Assembly: GCF_026914265.1 (NCBI RefSeq)
Contig: NC_069133.1
Coordinates: forward strand, 11,229,937 to 11,293,936
Direction: 5' to 3'
From: Mya arenaria
Taxonomy: Eukaryota > Mollusca > Bivalvia > Myida > Myidae
DNA length: 64,000 bases
A model generated the notes under the pieces. It searched no databases, was not told the origin of the DNA, and saw nothing but the letters and a program-made list of their open reading frames with translations. The position numbers and the translations under genes are program-made. Positions 14,701 to 27,500 of the stretch are shown in pieces (position 1 is the stretch's first letter; each line of letters begins with the position of its first letter).

Positions 14701-15475
14701 TCCACCTTCCAACAAAAAATCAGACCGTAGATTTTCATATTTTCATTTGAAAGTTGATGTTTTATGGCTTAAACCGTAACTATCAGTTTAAGAAAAATGC
14801 ATAAAACATTTTTGACTTAAATATAAAAATCTGCGATCTAATTTTTTGTCAGCAGTCATATATAACTGGTTTCCATGGATTCTCACAAAAATTGGCTCGT
14901 TCCTAGACAAAAAATAGAAATGTTGTTTCAATCTGTGAGAGTGCAGCTTTATGCTATGCTTGTTTTTCTTAATTATAACAGCACGTCATAAAGTATTTCA
15001 TCGATCTTTAACAGTCAACAACGATGCCATTAAAAATGTTAACTGTAACAAATTCTTAACAATTGGCCCAAACTATGGTTCAAATACAAAAGTGAAATTA
15101 AAAAATTAAAAAATTATGGTTTCAGATGTGCATGAGAATCAACAATGTTACTTTCATGCTGACCTGCCTGAACTGGTTCTACCATCGCCTTAGAAGCAAC
15201 TTCTTAGTTTCGAGTGACCTTTCTGCACGTCAAATGAGGGACAGTTTGCAGGCATCTATGAATAGTGCTGATAACCAAAGAAGTGGTAAGATGAAGTCCT
15301 CAAAAAGCTTGGAATTATTAGGCCACTGCAAAAATTTGCAGGTGCCCTATAGAAATTACCCTCTCCAGCTGTCCTTCTGGCTGTCCGGCCATCTGTCTGT
15401 CTGTCCACATTTTTATTATTTTTAGCTCCACTGGCCGAAGGCCATGGAGCTTATGTCGTCACAGATTGTCCGTCG

Positions 15476-15535
<60 letters not shown>

Positions 15536-18500
15536 TAAACTTTTACTTTAAACGACATCTCCTCTGAAACTGATAAGCGGATTTTGACAAAACTTCACAG
15601 GAATGTTCCTTTGGTGGTCCTTTACCAAAATTGCTCAAATGGTTCCGGTCTATTGCACAATATGGCCGCCAGAGCTAAAAATAGCAAAATCTTTAAACGA
15701 CATCTCCTCTGAAACGGTTCGGCAGATTTTGATGAAACTTGACAGTAATGTTCCTTGGGTGGTCCTTTATTAAAATTGCTCAAATGGTTCTGGTCCATTG
15801 TACAATATGGCCGCCACAGCTAAAAATAGCAAAATCTTTAAATGACATCTCATCTGAAACGGATAGGCAGATTTTGATGAAACTTGACAGAATTGTTCCT
15901 TGGGTGGTCCTTAACCAAAATTGCTCAAATGGTTCCGGTCCGCTGCACAACATGGCTGCCAGGGCAAAAAAATAGAAAAACCTTTAAAGAACATCTTCTC
16001 AGAAACCGATGATCAGATTTTGATGAAACTTAATAGAAATGTTCCTTGGATGGTCCTTTATCAAATTTGCTTCAATGGTTTCGGTCCACTGCACAAGATG
16101 GCCCCCAGAGGTAAAAATAGAAAAACCTTTAAACGACTTCTCCTCAGAAACCGATGATCGTATTGCAATGAAACTTGACAAAAATGTTACTTGGGTAGTC
16201 CTTAACTAAAATAGCCCAAACAGTTCTGGTCTGCTGCACAACATGGGCACCAGAGCTAAGAATAGAAAAAAACGTTAAACTACATCTTCTCAGAAACCGA
16301 TTACCGTAAATGACTGGGTATTAGACGCACTTTTTTCCCTCAGATTTTGATGCAAAAAAATGCCTGCGTATAATACCCAGTAACAATTTTTTGAACTTTT
16401 TTTCTGAGGTCAATTTCAAGCCGAGAGTTTGTTTAGATTTATGTAGAAAGGGATGTTACTCGCGTCATATTGATCGAGTATATACGGGTTAAAACGGTAG
16501 TTGAAGATCGGGATACGGTATATCGTAAGACATTTATAATTTCAACAAAAATAAAAAAAAAATAAAAATATTTCCCAAAATAATTGATTTTGCGTACCTA
16601 ATTTTCGGGCACCCAAAGGACATCAATCATAACTTTCATAGTTACCAAGTTTCACAGACGAAGATTATTGATTTTTATCTTTACAATGCCTGGCTAGATT
16701 ACCTAACCGTATACACCACTGAGACAATTTAATTAGTTACTACCCATCCTAAACGATTTATTGCCTGTTGAAAAGGAAGTGTGATATATTTATTTGAGGA
16801 TTAAACAAACAACAAGGGCAATCAAGGGATTAAGAAAACATCGACATGGCATGTTTGTAAAACGATCTGCCAATAAGCTTTTAAACTTGTACCACACTTA
16901 TAGACTATATGAAGCAATAATCGTACAGTTATACCTTAATCCTGCATAGCAATGTCCATGCTCTCCACGAGATCCTCGTGGGTTTAACTGTAAGTTATGT
17001 GACGTCACACAGTGTGACTCTTTGATCTGAAGCCGATAGAATGTGTTTATTCAGTTCAGTGCATGTATAAAATGGTGTTTTAATTAACTTCATGAAGGAT
17101 TTACACTTATAGGCGTAATAAATAAGTTTATGACCATTGATTTCTACGGATAAATTAATAAGTGGTAAAAAGCAAACATGAAGAAAAAAGCAGGTTAAAC
17201 AAACATGTAAATAAAATGTAAAAATGATAATTTTCTATGTATTCGGAGAGCGAAAAAAATAATTAATTTATGGTGTCCGAACTTTTTCTTGTGAATTACG
17301 GTATTTAATATTATTTTGAATAATAAATTGAATTAAACAATAATCAAACTTACATATAAAAAAGCAAAGTTGGGCACTGTCAAAATATTTTTTGCATAAC
17401 ATAACTTTTCATTCTCGACAGTATGGTTGTATGGTTTTAAAGATAACCATCGCCATTTTCACGAAAAAAAATTTTTTGTCACTGTCAACAAACATGGTGG
17501 CTGAAAATGCCGGACGATTTTGACATTTTTTCTTTGCGTCTTTTAACCAAAAACATAGATTAAAAGTTTTTTTCTCGGATTTTTCACAGATTTTTTCCCT
17601 GCGTCTAATACCCCCTATCGTCTTATACCCAGTCATTTACGGTATCAGATTTTGATGAAACTTTACATAAATGTTCATCGGGATGCCCTTTAACCAAAAT
17701 TGCCCAAATGGTTCCGGTCCGCTGCACAACATGGCTGCGAGAGTTAAAAATAGAAAAACCTTTAAGGACTTCTCGTCCGCAGTCTTCACGAAAAACATTT
17801 TAACCTACTAGCCAGTTGGACTAGCATAATGGCATATTTTACTAGTCCGAATGACAATCTAGTAGTCCGACTATTTTGCCACATTATAAAACTGTATGCT
17901 TGAGGTAAATACCTATTTCAATTGAGCAGCTTGCAGTTTGAGTAAACATTTCTTTATTATGATGCTCATGCAGTGATAGGGAGTGACATCCTTCTGTTGG
18001 GAATAGTGCTCCTTGTTTTTCAGAACCTATGGGTACTATGTAAAAACAAAAGGCATCTTGCTTGAATAGACTGTAATAATATCAACATGGTTAGAAAAGA
18101 AATGCCATGCTTTAATAGCTTTGATTACATTTTACTACTGAATTACCTCCCTTTAATAGAAAAAAAAATAATGTCTTAATTTTTCACGTATAGCATCTTT
18201 AAATAATTTTTAAACAATAATAATTTATGAGTAAACATATAAGCATAAAGTTCTCACAAAAAGATCAATTTAAAAACCTTACATTTATACATAGGAAAGT
18301 ATATATAGACTGAACATTAATTTTCGTTTAAGTGACATTCTGAAAGTTTATGAAACAGCTATTTTTAGTAACTTAAATGGCCGAAAAGTGTAAGTGAAAC
18401 ACCAAGTCGATTCTATCTCGTCAGTTCTTGTTCAGGTTAGATATTTGCTTCATAATCTATTCAGATTAAATGTTTATTAATTGTTTAACTTTTAAGCATT

Positions 18501-21500
18501 ATTTGGGTCGATATTTATAGTTTAAAGGAAAAACTTATATCTTAAACAGCGACAACGTGTCGCGAGTGGCAAAAGACCCGACATCACATCAGAAGTGAAA
18601 AAAAGATGGTCTTATGCAGGACTAAGTGGATGCGTGTTGAATGCTGCTTGTATAAATATATTTTGATAATCAGTAAGGTGGTCTTTGCTTGAACCTTTTG
18701 GCCAGTGGAGCACAGGCACTGATGTGCCTCTTGTTGTTAATAACTGATCAGCCATTCAAGATATCAAATTCATATTTTCTAAACTTCCTCAAAGTAGCTA
18801 GTTTCTAAACTTCCTCAAAGTAGCATTATGCTCCTTTGTGACAAGTAATATAATTAATCCCTTAATATTTTCAGATATATGGCATTTGTTTACTTAAACA
18901 TACAAATTATGACAATTCTTATGGTTTTGTTTATAACTTAAAGACCATTGAAGATATTAAGTATACATGTGACAGTTGACAGATATATTCTTGGTTATAT
19001 ACTTAATAAAAATGCCTTTAAATTGCACTCCTTTCAAATATGCTATAATTCGGGGCCCTTATCACTCCTGTGATAGCTTAAGTTTATTTTGCCCATTCTT
19101 GTTAACAATTGTTCAGTACCATTGCCTTTCAAAACTATTTTGACAAGAACCATCTTAAAGGCATCAACAATTCGACACAATGCGTGAAACTTGAGATTTA
19201 GGGGCATTAACAGGAAAGTGTTATGAAGGGGTCAGCAATTTGAATAAAACTAAATAAACACAACTAGTAAGTTTGAGCACAAGCCATTTTTATTCTCAGT
19301 TTACGACCAAAAATCAGTCTTACGTGAGAATCGACTGTCATTTAAGGCCCTGAAGCATTTTATGAAGATGGAAACAAGACGCTAATCATTTTCATTCATT
19401 TTTTCAACCAAAATACCTCACATGAATTGTTCAATGTTGATTTTACTGCTTTCAAAAATGGTTTGGTGCCCTTATCACTGCTGTGAAGGTTCTAGTTTAG
19501 TTGGTCTAGTCTTGTCAACTAGTGACATGTGCCATTGCTTTTTACGAGCTGTTATTCTTGTTTAAGGCATCTAATATTAACTAATAAGCATTATAGATGC
19601 CTAGTAATTGCATGTTGGTTCTGCTTAAAAAGGTTTTGTGTGTAAAGATACTTGAATAAGTAATAAAAATGTACCAAACAAAATATTGCAAACAGTCTTG
19701 TTTGGACATGATAGATTGGAAAATATGTCAGACTGTTTCAACAGCCAGAGGTTATTTTATTACAATTTAATAGAATTTGCTGTGAGTAGAAACACAGTCT
19801 ATAGTGCAATTAGTCCAAATACCAATTTACCTCATAATTGCTTTTTAGAGAATTTTTTTTTTTTAATTGTCTACAAATTTTCCAGATTTCCTGGTGATAG
19901 ACCAGTATGGTTACAACCCATCACTAGACCGCCTGGAGGTGATGGAGACTGCGTCACAACTCGCACCCAGTCTGCTAAGTCATGGGGAGGACGAACATGG
20001 AATTCTGGTTACCAGTCCAATAGACGGGGACCGTGACCACCTCATGGCCATCATCAGGGCCCTATGCAGGATTATGGCATACAGGGTGGGGAATCAGTTT
20101 GTTTAGAGTTAATTTGGCTGAATGACTTACTGGTTTGCTGATTTACAATTAAATAACTTTTTTTTTTATCAAGGTAGGATGTGCACAAGGTATGGTAGTG
20201 TTTCCTTGCATTGTTTTAAATGATAATAAGGTTGTTAGTAATGCTACCATCTCCTAGATGATCACTTGCTCCAGATATGATGTTTTTGATGTTACATGGT
20301 TGTTTATGTACCTTATGAAGTGTCCAGTTACTATTGTACTAGGTGAGACAGACAACATAGTTTTGCTTTACAATAAGCATCATTGGCGTTTTGCATAGGC
20401 AGAGCGCTAGCCTGTAGGTCCACAGAAGACAAAGCGTGATTTTGTAGGTCCTCATAAGACAAAGTGCTTTTTGGTAGGTCCTCATAAGACACAGCACTAT
20501 TTAGGAGGTCTGTAGAAGACACATTGCTATTAAGTAGGCCTGTAGAAGACACACCGCTAGTCTGTTTGTCCAAAGAAGACAAAATGCTATTTGGTAGATT
20601 CATGGAAGACATAGCGCTAGTTGATAGGCTAATCAGTAGGTCTGACCAAGGTATGAAACACCGTTCTGTACCATGATGTACATTACAGCTTAACCTGTTT
20701 GTGATGGACGCCTTGCCAGTACTGCTCACCCTTAAGTCTTCTGAGGTTACCATAGAGACTGGGCTGAGCCCACTCACAGAGTTCCTTGCGAACTATGTAC
20801 ACACACTGCGGAGCTGGTTGTACGAGGAGAATTTCACGCGCGTCCTTGAGTGCCTCTGGATTTTCATCGTTCAGGTTTGTAGCTTTTGGAATAGTGCTAT
20901 GCATTTAATGAATATGCACCTAATTTGCTGTAATGGGCTGCCAGGGCTTGTATGAAATTTGACCTGTGCAAGGTTATTATGAACCAAAAATTAATTATAA
21001 AAAGACTGATATTCTGATGTCTAGAAACAATCTCAAGGCCGTGTTCAGACTCAGTGGCGAAACCGCAATATTTCATTCCACTGTAACTTTTCTTCGAGGC
21101 TTAAGTTGAGATAATGAAAATTGCTGAATTTTATAACTATTTGAAATTGCACAATTAAAAATAATTGTTTTTGTTTTTGTAAAACAAATGGAATAATGAT
21201 AAATCCTTTTAATTTAATTAAAGTTCTTTTCTGAGTTGGAGTCTGAATCATTCTGTATCATGGACCCGTGCCACGGATTTACCACAGTTCATCTAGTGAA
21301 CTGGTTTTGTTAGCCCGGTATGAGTGAATCATCTCTTGACCATGCTTGTTTGTTTTACAGTTTGTCAAGAGCTGTGCAAACCTTTTGGCATGTTAGTACT
21401 TTACTAATATAACTGTGAAAAGTTACCTCATACCTAAGAACGTGACAAATACTATCAAACTTATTGTTTGAGATCCACACTGAGGGTCAGCCTGGTACGA

Positions 21501-24500
21501 CGAGAGCGTGATCCATAAATTATCACATATTTCAGTTGTCAACTATTATGGAACAGTGAATCAATGGCATCAATATTTAATGATTTTTTTTTTGATTTTT
21601 TTTTAACGAATTTCGCAAAAAAATTGAACTATTTTTAAAAAGAAAGCATAAAAAAGCACACACGAATTTACTAATTAAACTATTTGAAATCTCAGTAACC
21701 ATCATGTTGATACTACCTGGTATATTGTTTAAAGTTATTTAAACAATTATTGAACTAAGGAAAAAGTCTGTAACTAAGAAGAACTTGAACTAGCGCCGTG
21801 AACTACTTGTTTTATGACATAAACAATTATGAAATAAGCTGAGTTCCAGGAATTGTTTTCAGCAGTTCATCAAGTGTGATCGACTGTATAGGTTTGTTTG
21901 GTAGTAAATGGTAAGTTATGAAATAAATATTACTACAGAGATGTCTATGTGAATTGTGTGAAAGGACTGAAAAGGGCAGTAGTTTTTTCAGGCCATTTAG
22001 ATCCTTACCAACTTTTAAAGCTGCACTCTCACAGATTTAAAGTTTTTACAACTTTTTTATTTTTTGGCTTGGAACGAGCCAATAAGTTATATAAGACTGC
22101 TGACAAAAAATTAGATCGCAGATTTTCATATTTAAGTTCAAAAAGTGATGTTTTATGCATTTTTCTTAAACCGTTATTGTTTAAGCCATAAAATGTTAAT
22201 TTTGGAATGGAGATATGAAAATCTATGATCTGATTTTTTGTCAGCAATCATGTCTCATTGATTTGCAGATGTTTATTCAAAAATTTGCTCTTTCCAATAC
22301 AAAAAAAAAAAAGTTGTAAAAATGGTATATCTGTGAGAGTGCAGCTTTGATACCCTTGGTTTATACCAATTTATTTAAGCTTGAGTGTTACAAAACTGAT
22401 AGATTATAAGGTCACTCTCGAGTCCGTTTCCTGGGTAGAAACCAGTACTGTGTCCTTTTTGAGAGGCCATGAGAAAGTACCCCTGGTGGGGACCAAACCC
22501 ACAACCTCTTGGGTGAGAGGCGGACACCTATACCACTAGACCCTTGACCATTAGATTAGGCAACCCTGTGGCAGGCACACCCATGGGGTTTAGACAACAA
22601 AGTTTGAAGTTGAGCAGATAAATTTGTTTAAATCCCTGTGGTCAGGGGTACATGCACTGGGCATTAAAAATACTTCTGAACAGACCCCCCCCCCCCCCTC
22701 CCCGACCAAGTCAATCTCCCTAGGCTGTCATTATCGCAACTGTTGGGAATCACCTGTTGGCTAACGACCCCTACACTTGGGAACCATTCATATCACACTT
22801 GTATGATTACTGTTCGCCACTTTTCAGGATTTTGAGGCTGAGCTACGCAAGTTGGAGCAGGAAGATCAGGATGGGTTGGGTCACGCACAGTTACTGCTAC
22901 AGGCTCTCTCGGTAATACACAGGGCAACCAATCATATTGAAGGGGTCGGACCTTTTGTGGATTACACTTTTAACGGATTCTAGAGCATGTCCAGTTTTGT
23001 AATAAGCATAAAAGGAAGACAACCATAACCATTTGTTAAAAAGACAAAACATGCACAAATTTAAAGCCATCAAAATTTCAGCCAAAATATGTTTTGATAA
23101 ATCTGAACTGATCAATTTACTACGGTATAACAAAACTATGTTTTGATTATTCTTTAATAAGTAAAACTTACTCTTGTTTATTTTATTTTCCTCTAGCACC
23201 TTCTGAAGTTTATGAACAACCAGCACAAGTCCTTGCATAGAGACCTGCTCTTGTCACAGGCCGTAAGTATATCCTCGGGGAGGGGGGGGGGGGGGGGGGT
23301 GGCGTACGTTGAGCTAGCTTTGTATAACCGCGAATACTATTGGAGTTTGATTAAACTTTGCTTTATTATGTATGTTGTGATATTTTATCGGGAAAATCTG
23401 ATTTTGAGAGGAGGCAGAGATTTAAAAATTTAAAACAATGGTACTAGTAGTGCATTTAGTAGCACTGTCTGATGATTGTGATATGAAACAAAATGTAAGT
23501 TAGGTTCCCAGCAAAGCCACAATTTTAAACCAGGTTGGGAACAAAATTCAGGTTATTAAGATGAGGATGTAATTGGGTAAGCGGGCTTCTGGGCAGGTAG
23601 GTAGGCATTTGGTTTTCAAACTGTTTATTTTCCACTCAGTTACTTAAGTACATTTATTAGGATTGACATAAAGTGATGAAACTTGGTATGTTGGTATGTA
23701 GCCAACTCATTATTCCCCCCAAAACAAAGTTTGGGGGGGGTATACTGGAATCGGGTTGTCCGTCTGTCCGTCTGTCTGTCTGTCTGTCCGTCTGTCCGTC
23801 TGTCCGTCCGTGTTTTTTTTGTCCGGGATTCATCTTTGTCGTTATTGAACAAATCTTTTTCAAACTTTCAGATATTAATGGCCATGATGTAAACTTGCGC
23901 CTCTGTGAAATTGGTACGGGTCACATGACCCTGACCAGAGTTATCTCCCCTTGATGTGTTAAAGTAGGCAAAATAAGCCCTGTCCGGGATTCATCTTTCT
24001 TATTATTCAACAAATCTTTATCAAACTTTCAGAAATTAATGGCCATGTTGTAAACTTTCGCCTCTGTGAATTTGGTACAGGTCACATGACCCTGACTGGA
24101 GTTATCTCCCCTTGATGTGTTAAAGTAGGCAAAATAAGCCCTGTCCGGGATTCATCTTTGTTATTATTCAACAAATCTTTATCAAACTTTCAGAAATTAA
24201 TGGCCATGTTGTAAACTTTCGCCTCTGTGAATTTGGTACAGGTCACATGACCCTGACTGGAGTTATCTCCCCTTGTAGGCAAAATTAGCTTTGTCCGGCC
24301 TAACTCCAGGGCAAACAACCTAGACATGGAGGGGTGGGGGGTATTCGTTAGCCTATGGCTTACAGTTCTAGTTTGAAGATGTATTTAAGGTTTTTATTGG
24401 TAGTCTGTTGGGTTAAGGGTTGAGGTCCATGTGACTGTAAATAAAATGTTGACACACAAAAACTTAATTTATGATTGATGTTATGTTGTGAAACATTGTG

Positions 24501-27500
24501 TATTGCAAGCTGTTTGGAGCCATACCTAGGGATTACCTTTGGGGTCAAGGTCGGGGTCTCAAGGTCAAGGTTGCTGTAACATTATGGTTTTCCGTGAAAA
24601 ACTAAGAACAATGTTTAGTGGTTAGACCATATGTGGTAGTATCAGTCAGATTACCTTATTTTGATATTATTATAATTATTATGTGTGTTTAAATAATAAG
24701 AATGGCTCCAAAAGTGTTTACCCCATGCCTTATAATGTTTAAATTTTCAAGTAAAGACCTAATTGTTAGGCACATTACTGCATTTATTTTGAAGAGCTGA
24801 TGAAATAACATATGATAGGATAAAAAAAAATCAAAATACCTTTTCATTTTTTTAAAAACAGTTTTTCGCAAAAATGTTTGTGAATCCAAGGTCCAATGAT
24901 TACGTGTAGAATTAACATAATGTGTACCAGTGTATCTGCTAATTGCTTGGTATTATCTTGAACATATGATATTAAGAAAAAAGCTTTGTTGTCTTCAAAG
25001 GGTTTCAATAATTAATGGGCATATTTCATTTGTATTGTAACACATGTGTAAAAAGAATCTGTTTTAATGAATTTTGTCTGAAGCATACAATATCTGCAAT
25101 ATGCAAAAGTTTATACTGTCATGTAAGGTACATGTACATGTTGACTATTATATACTGAATATTGACTTTGATAATTAAATGAAGGGTTTTTGAACTTCAA
25201 TTTCAACAAAAATACAGTTGCTTCAAGAATGTTGACCTGTCTATCATATAGGATGATGTTTCGTTCAAACTGAGCTTGTACGCCATGCCTGTGGAACGCC
25301 TTGTCGCCCTGTACAGAGGTCTTTGCCAAGATGTGAGTTCCACTTATGGAAAGTGTTTTTCAATGTAAAGGGTCTCTTTCACACTTTACAACTTTTCTCA
25401 TTGGTCAGTAAAGAAAATCATATCAAGCTATAAAGCAAAAATGACATGCAGTTTTTCTAAAGCAAAGGTAATGGTGTGTTGAATGGGCTAATACAGTTTA
25501 CTACTGGCCTTATAACATGAATTTAAACTGTTTTATCTATTTTAATTAAAAAAATGTTAGGTGACCTATAAGAAAATTTGTTTAGAATATATAAAGGTGA
25601 GTGTATAAAGGGTCTCTTAAACAGTGAGTGTATACCATGTGATAAATTGCGTCATAAATGCTACCTCGGAAGGCAATATTTTGATTTGGAAAAAGACATT
25701 AAACAAAGATAACTTCACTTTTTCTTCACCATTTTAAATGAAACATAGTGCAGGCTACGCCACTTACGGAGCTCTGCCTTCGGTCTTTTACCAGAGTTTG
25801 AATGAGAGTTTAGTTTCTTTAAACACTTCGACAAACCTTTTCACAATACGGCCGTCTGATGGAGCATTGTCAAAACATTATTTTGGAAACAGGTTTGTTA
25901 AAGTGTTTGATGAAACTAATGACTTTATCAAATTTCGGTAATAAAACAAATGCGGAGCTCTTAAAGAGGCATAGACTGCCCTTAAAATGGTGTTGTAAAA
26001 GCAAAGTTATCTTTGATTCAAGTCTTCATTTTAAGCAAAACGTTGCCTTCCAACATAGCATATAATTATGCTATGTAATTTATCACGTGGTATACACACA
26101 CTGTTATATATAGAGAACTTCTTATCTAAAGAGTAAAGAATGTCTTTGTAAAGGGTTCCTTAAATGAAAAAGTAAATGGTGTCTGATGTAAAGGGAAAAG
26201 GTGTCTTAGGCTTAGGAGTTCTTATACAAAGGTTTAAGGGTCTGTTATATAAAAGGTCAAGGGTCTCTTAGATGAAAAAAGGGTCTCTTGTATAAATAGT
26301 AAAGGCCCTCAGATGTAAAGGGTAAAGGATTTCTTATATAAGGGGTAAAGTTTTTGTTATATAGAGTAAAGGGTCTCTCGTATTAAGAATAAAGGGTCTC
26401 TTATATAAAGGGTCTCTGATTTGAAAGGTAAATGATTTCTTATAAAAGGGGTAATTTTTATTTTTACTAATATAAAGAGTTAAAAGGGTCTCTTATTTAA
26501 AAGGAAAAGGTCACTTATATAAAGGAATCCATATAAAAACCAGTTTTGTTAAGTGATATATGAGGAAGTCTTAAATTTCACAATAGCGTTTTGGTAGAAT
26601 GTGTGCTTTAGATTCAGCTGTAGGGTTAATCTTCAAAAAGATATTACACTAAGAACTTATTATTGCAAAATTATTTCACTTACTAATATGGAAGGAAAAT
26701 CCCTAGTATGAACCTTTCCCTTCAATAAGCCTACTTATTTTTCTCAGGCGCTGGGGTCAGACTCTAGCAGTACCAGCACTATGTACCACAGTGTGTTGAT
26801 GGTTAGACAGAGACTCAAGCACGACCTTCAGCGATACAAGAAGGATTTCAGTGGGGCGGATCTTGTGAAGTGGATTCTTAAAAACCTAGAACTGTTTGAA
26901 AATCTTGGTATGAATTTATTGTGATCATATACATGACATATAATATTTGAATTTGGCCAATGAGGATTTAAATTGGATACTTATAAATATATCTTGTTAC
27001 TTGAAGATTGTGAATTTGCAAAAATGAAATGATTATAAAAATAATTGCTTGGTTGATGTTATTTAACACATACATGCATAGTTACATTTGAGTTTATTGT
27101 AGCTTTCTTCTTTGCAAACATTTTTAGTTGGATTCTTGTGCTAAACATAACATTGGTCACAAATCCATTTTGAACTTGTCTGTTTTTCATAGCCTCCATG
27201 TCTTAGTTTTAGTTTACACTAAAATCTTTTAGCTTGCTTGTGACGAAAGGTGATAGACTTAAGTATCAGGCTCGGTCTGTTTCCTGGGTAGAAACCAGTA
27301 CTGGTGTCCATTTTGAGAGGCTATGAGAAAGTACCCCTGGTTAGGATCGAACCCACAACCTTTTGGGTGAGAAGTGGACACCTATACCACTGGACCACTC
27401 TAACCCCTGGTTAGGATTGAACACACAACCTTTTGGGTGAGAAGTGGACACCTATACCACTGGACCACTCTAACCCCTGGTAAGGATCGAACCCACAACC

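Larger units (their letters stand above)
15420..18735. mobile_element. Cassette element 1: short TIR, CGTG microsatellite, ~145-bp core repeats, 3' hairpin (Helentron/'pearl'-like)
   Basis: The left end AGCTCCACTGGCC (15424) is inverted at the right end as GGCCAGTGGAGC (18701), followed by the hairpin AGGCAC-TGAT-GTGCCT and CTTGTT. Inside are a CGTG microsatellite (15474-15536) and about seven ~145-bp units that start with (C/G)ACATCTCCTCTGAAAC at about 15553, 15698, 15843, 15989, 16134 and 16280, resuming after the insertion at 16304-17642. Bivalve 'pearl' and Drosophila DINE-1/Helentron elements are organised in this way; the class assignment is inference. Confidence 0.65.
12433..25332 (+). 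other. MUN/MHD2-like helical region of the 2773-34156 gene
   Basis: Seven exons (12433-12576 to 25252-25332) encode residues ~476-782. The order of motifs follows the C-terminal half of Munc13-family MUN domains: a Cys-Met-Arg-Ile-Asn-Asn block like the family's LCVVVN(N/D) block, then a long helical stretch with LSPLTEFLANYV, ENFTRVLECLWIFIV, GLGHAQLLLQALSHLLKF, and a closing LSLYAMPVERLVALY that resembles the family's 'L..LPTEKLI' ending. The match is from memory of the family pattern, not from an alignment, so a helical bundle from another tethering family remains possible. Confidence 0.6.

Noticed and set aside
15286..15351. Longer version of exon 15126 ending at CAG/GTGCCC
   Set aside because: It would put the next exon (19886) out of frame with an immediate stop; the donor G/GTAAGA at 15285 gives the correct phase.
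20331..20777. 148-codon minus-strand frame
   Set aside because: It is made of the 30-bp array plus the antisense of exon 20689-20874.
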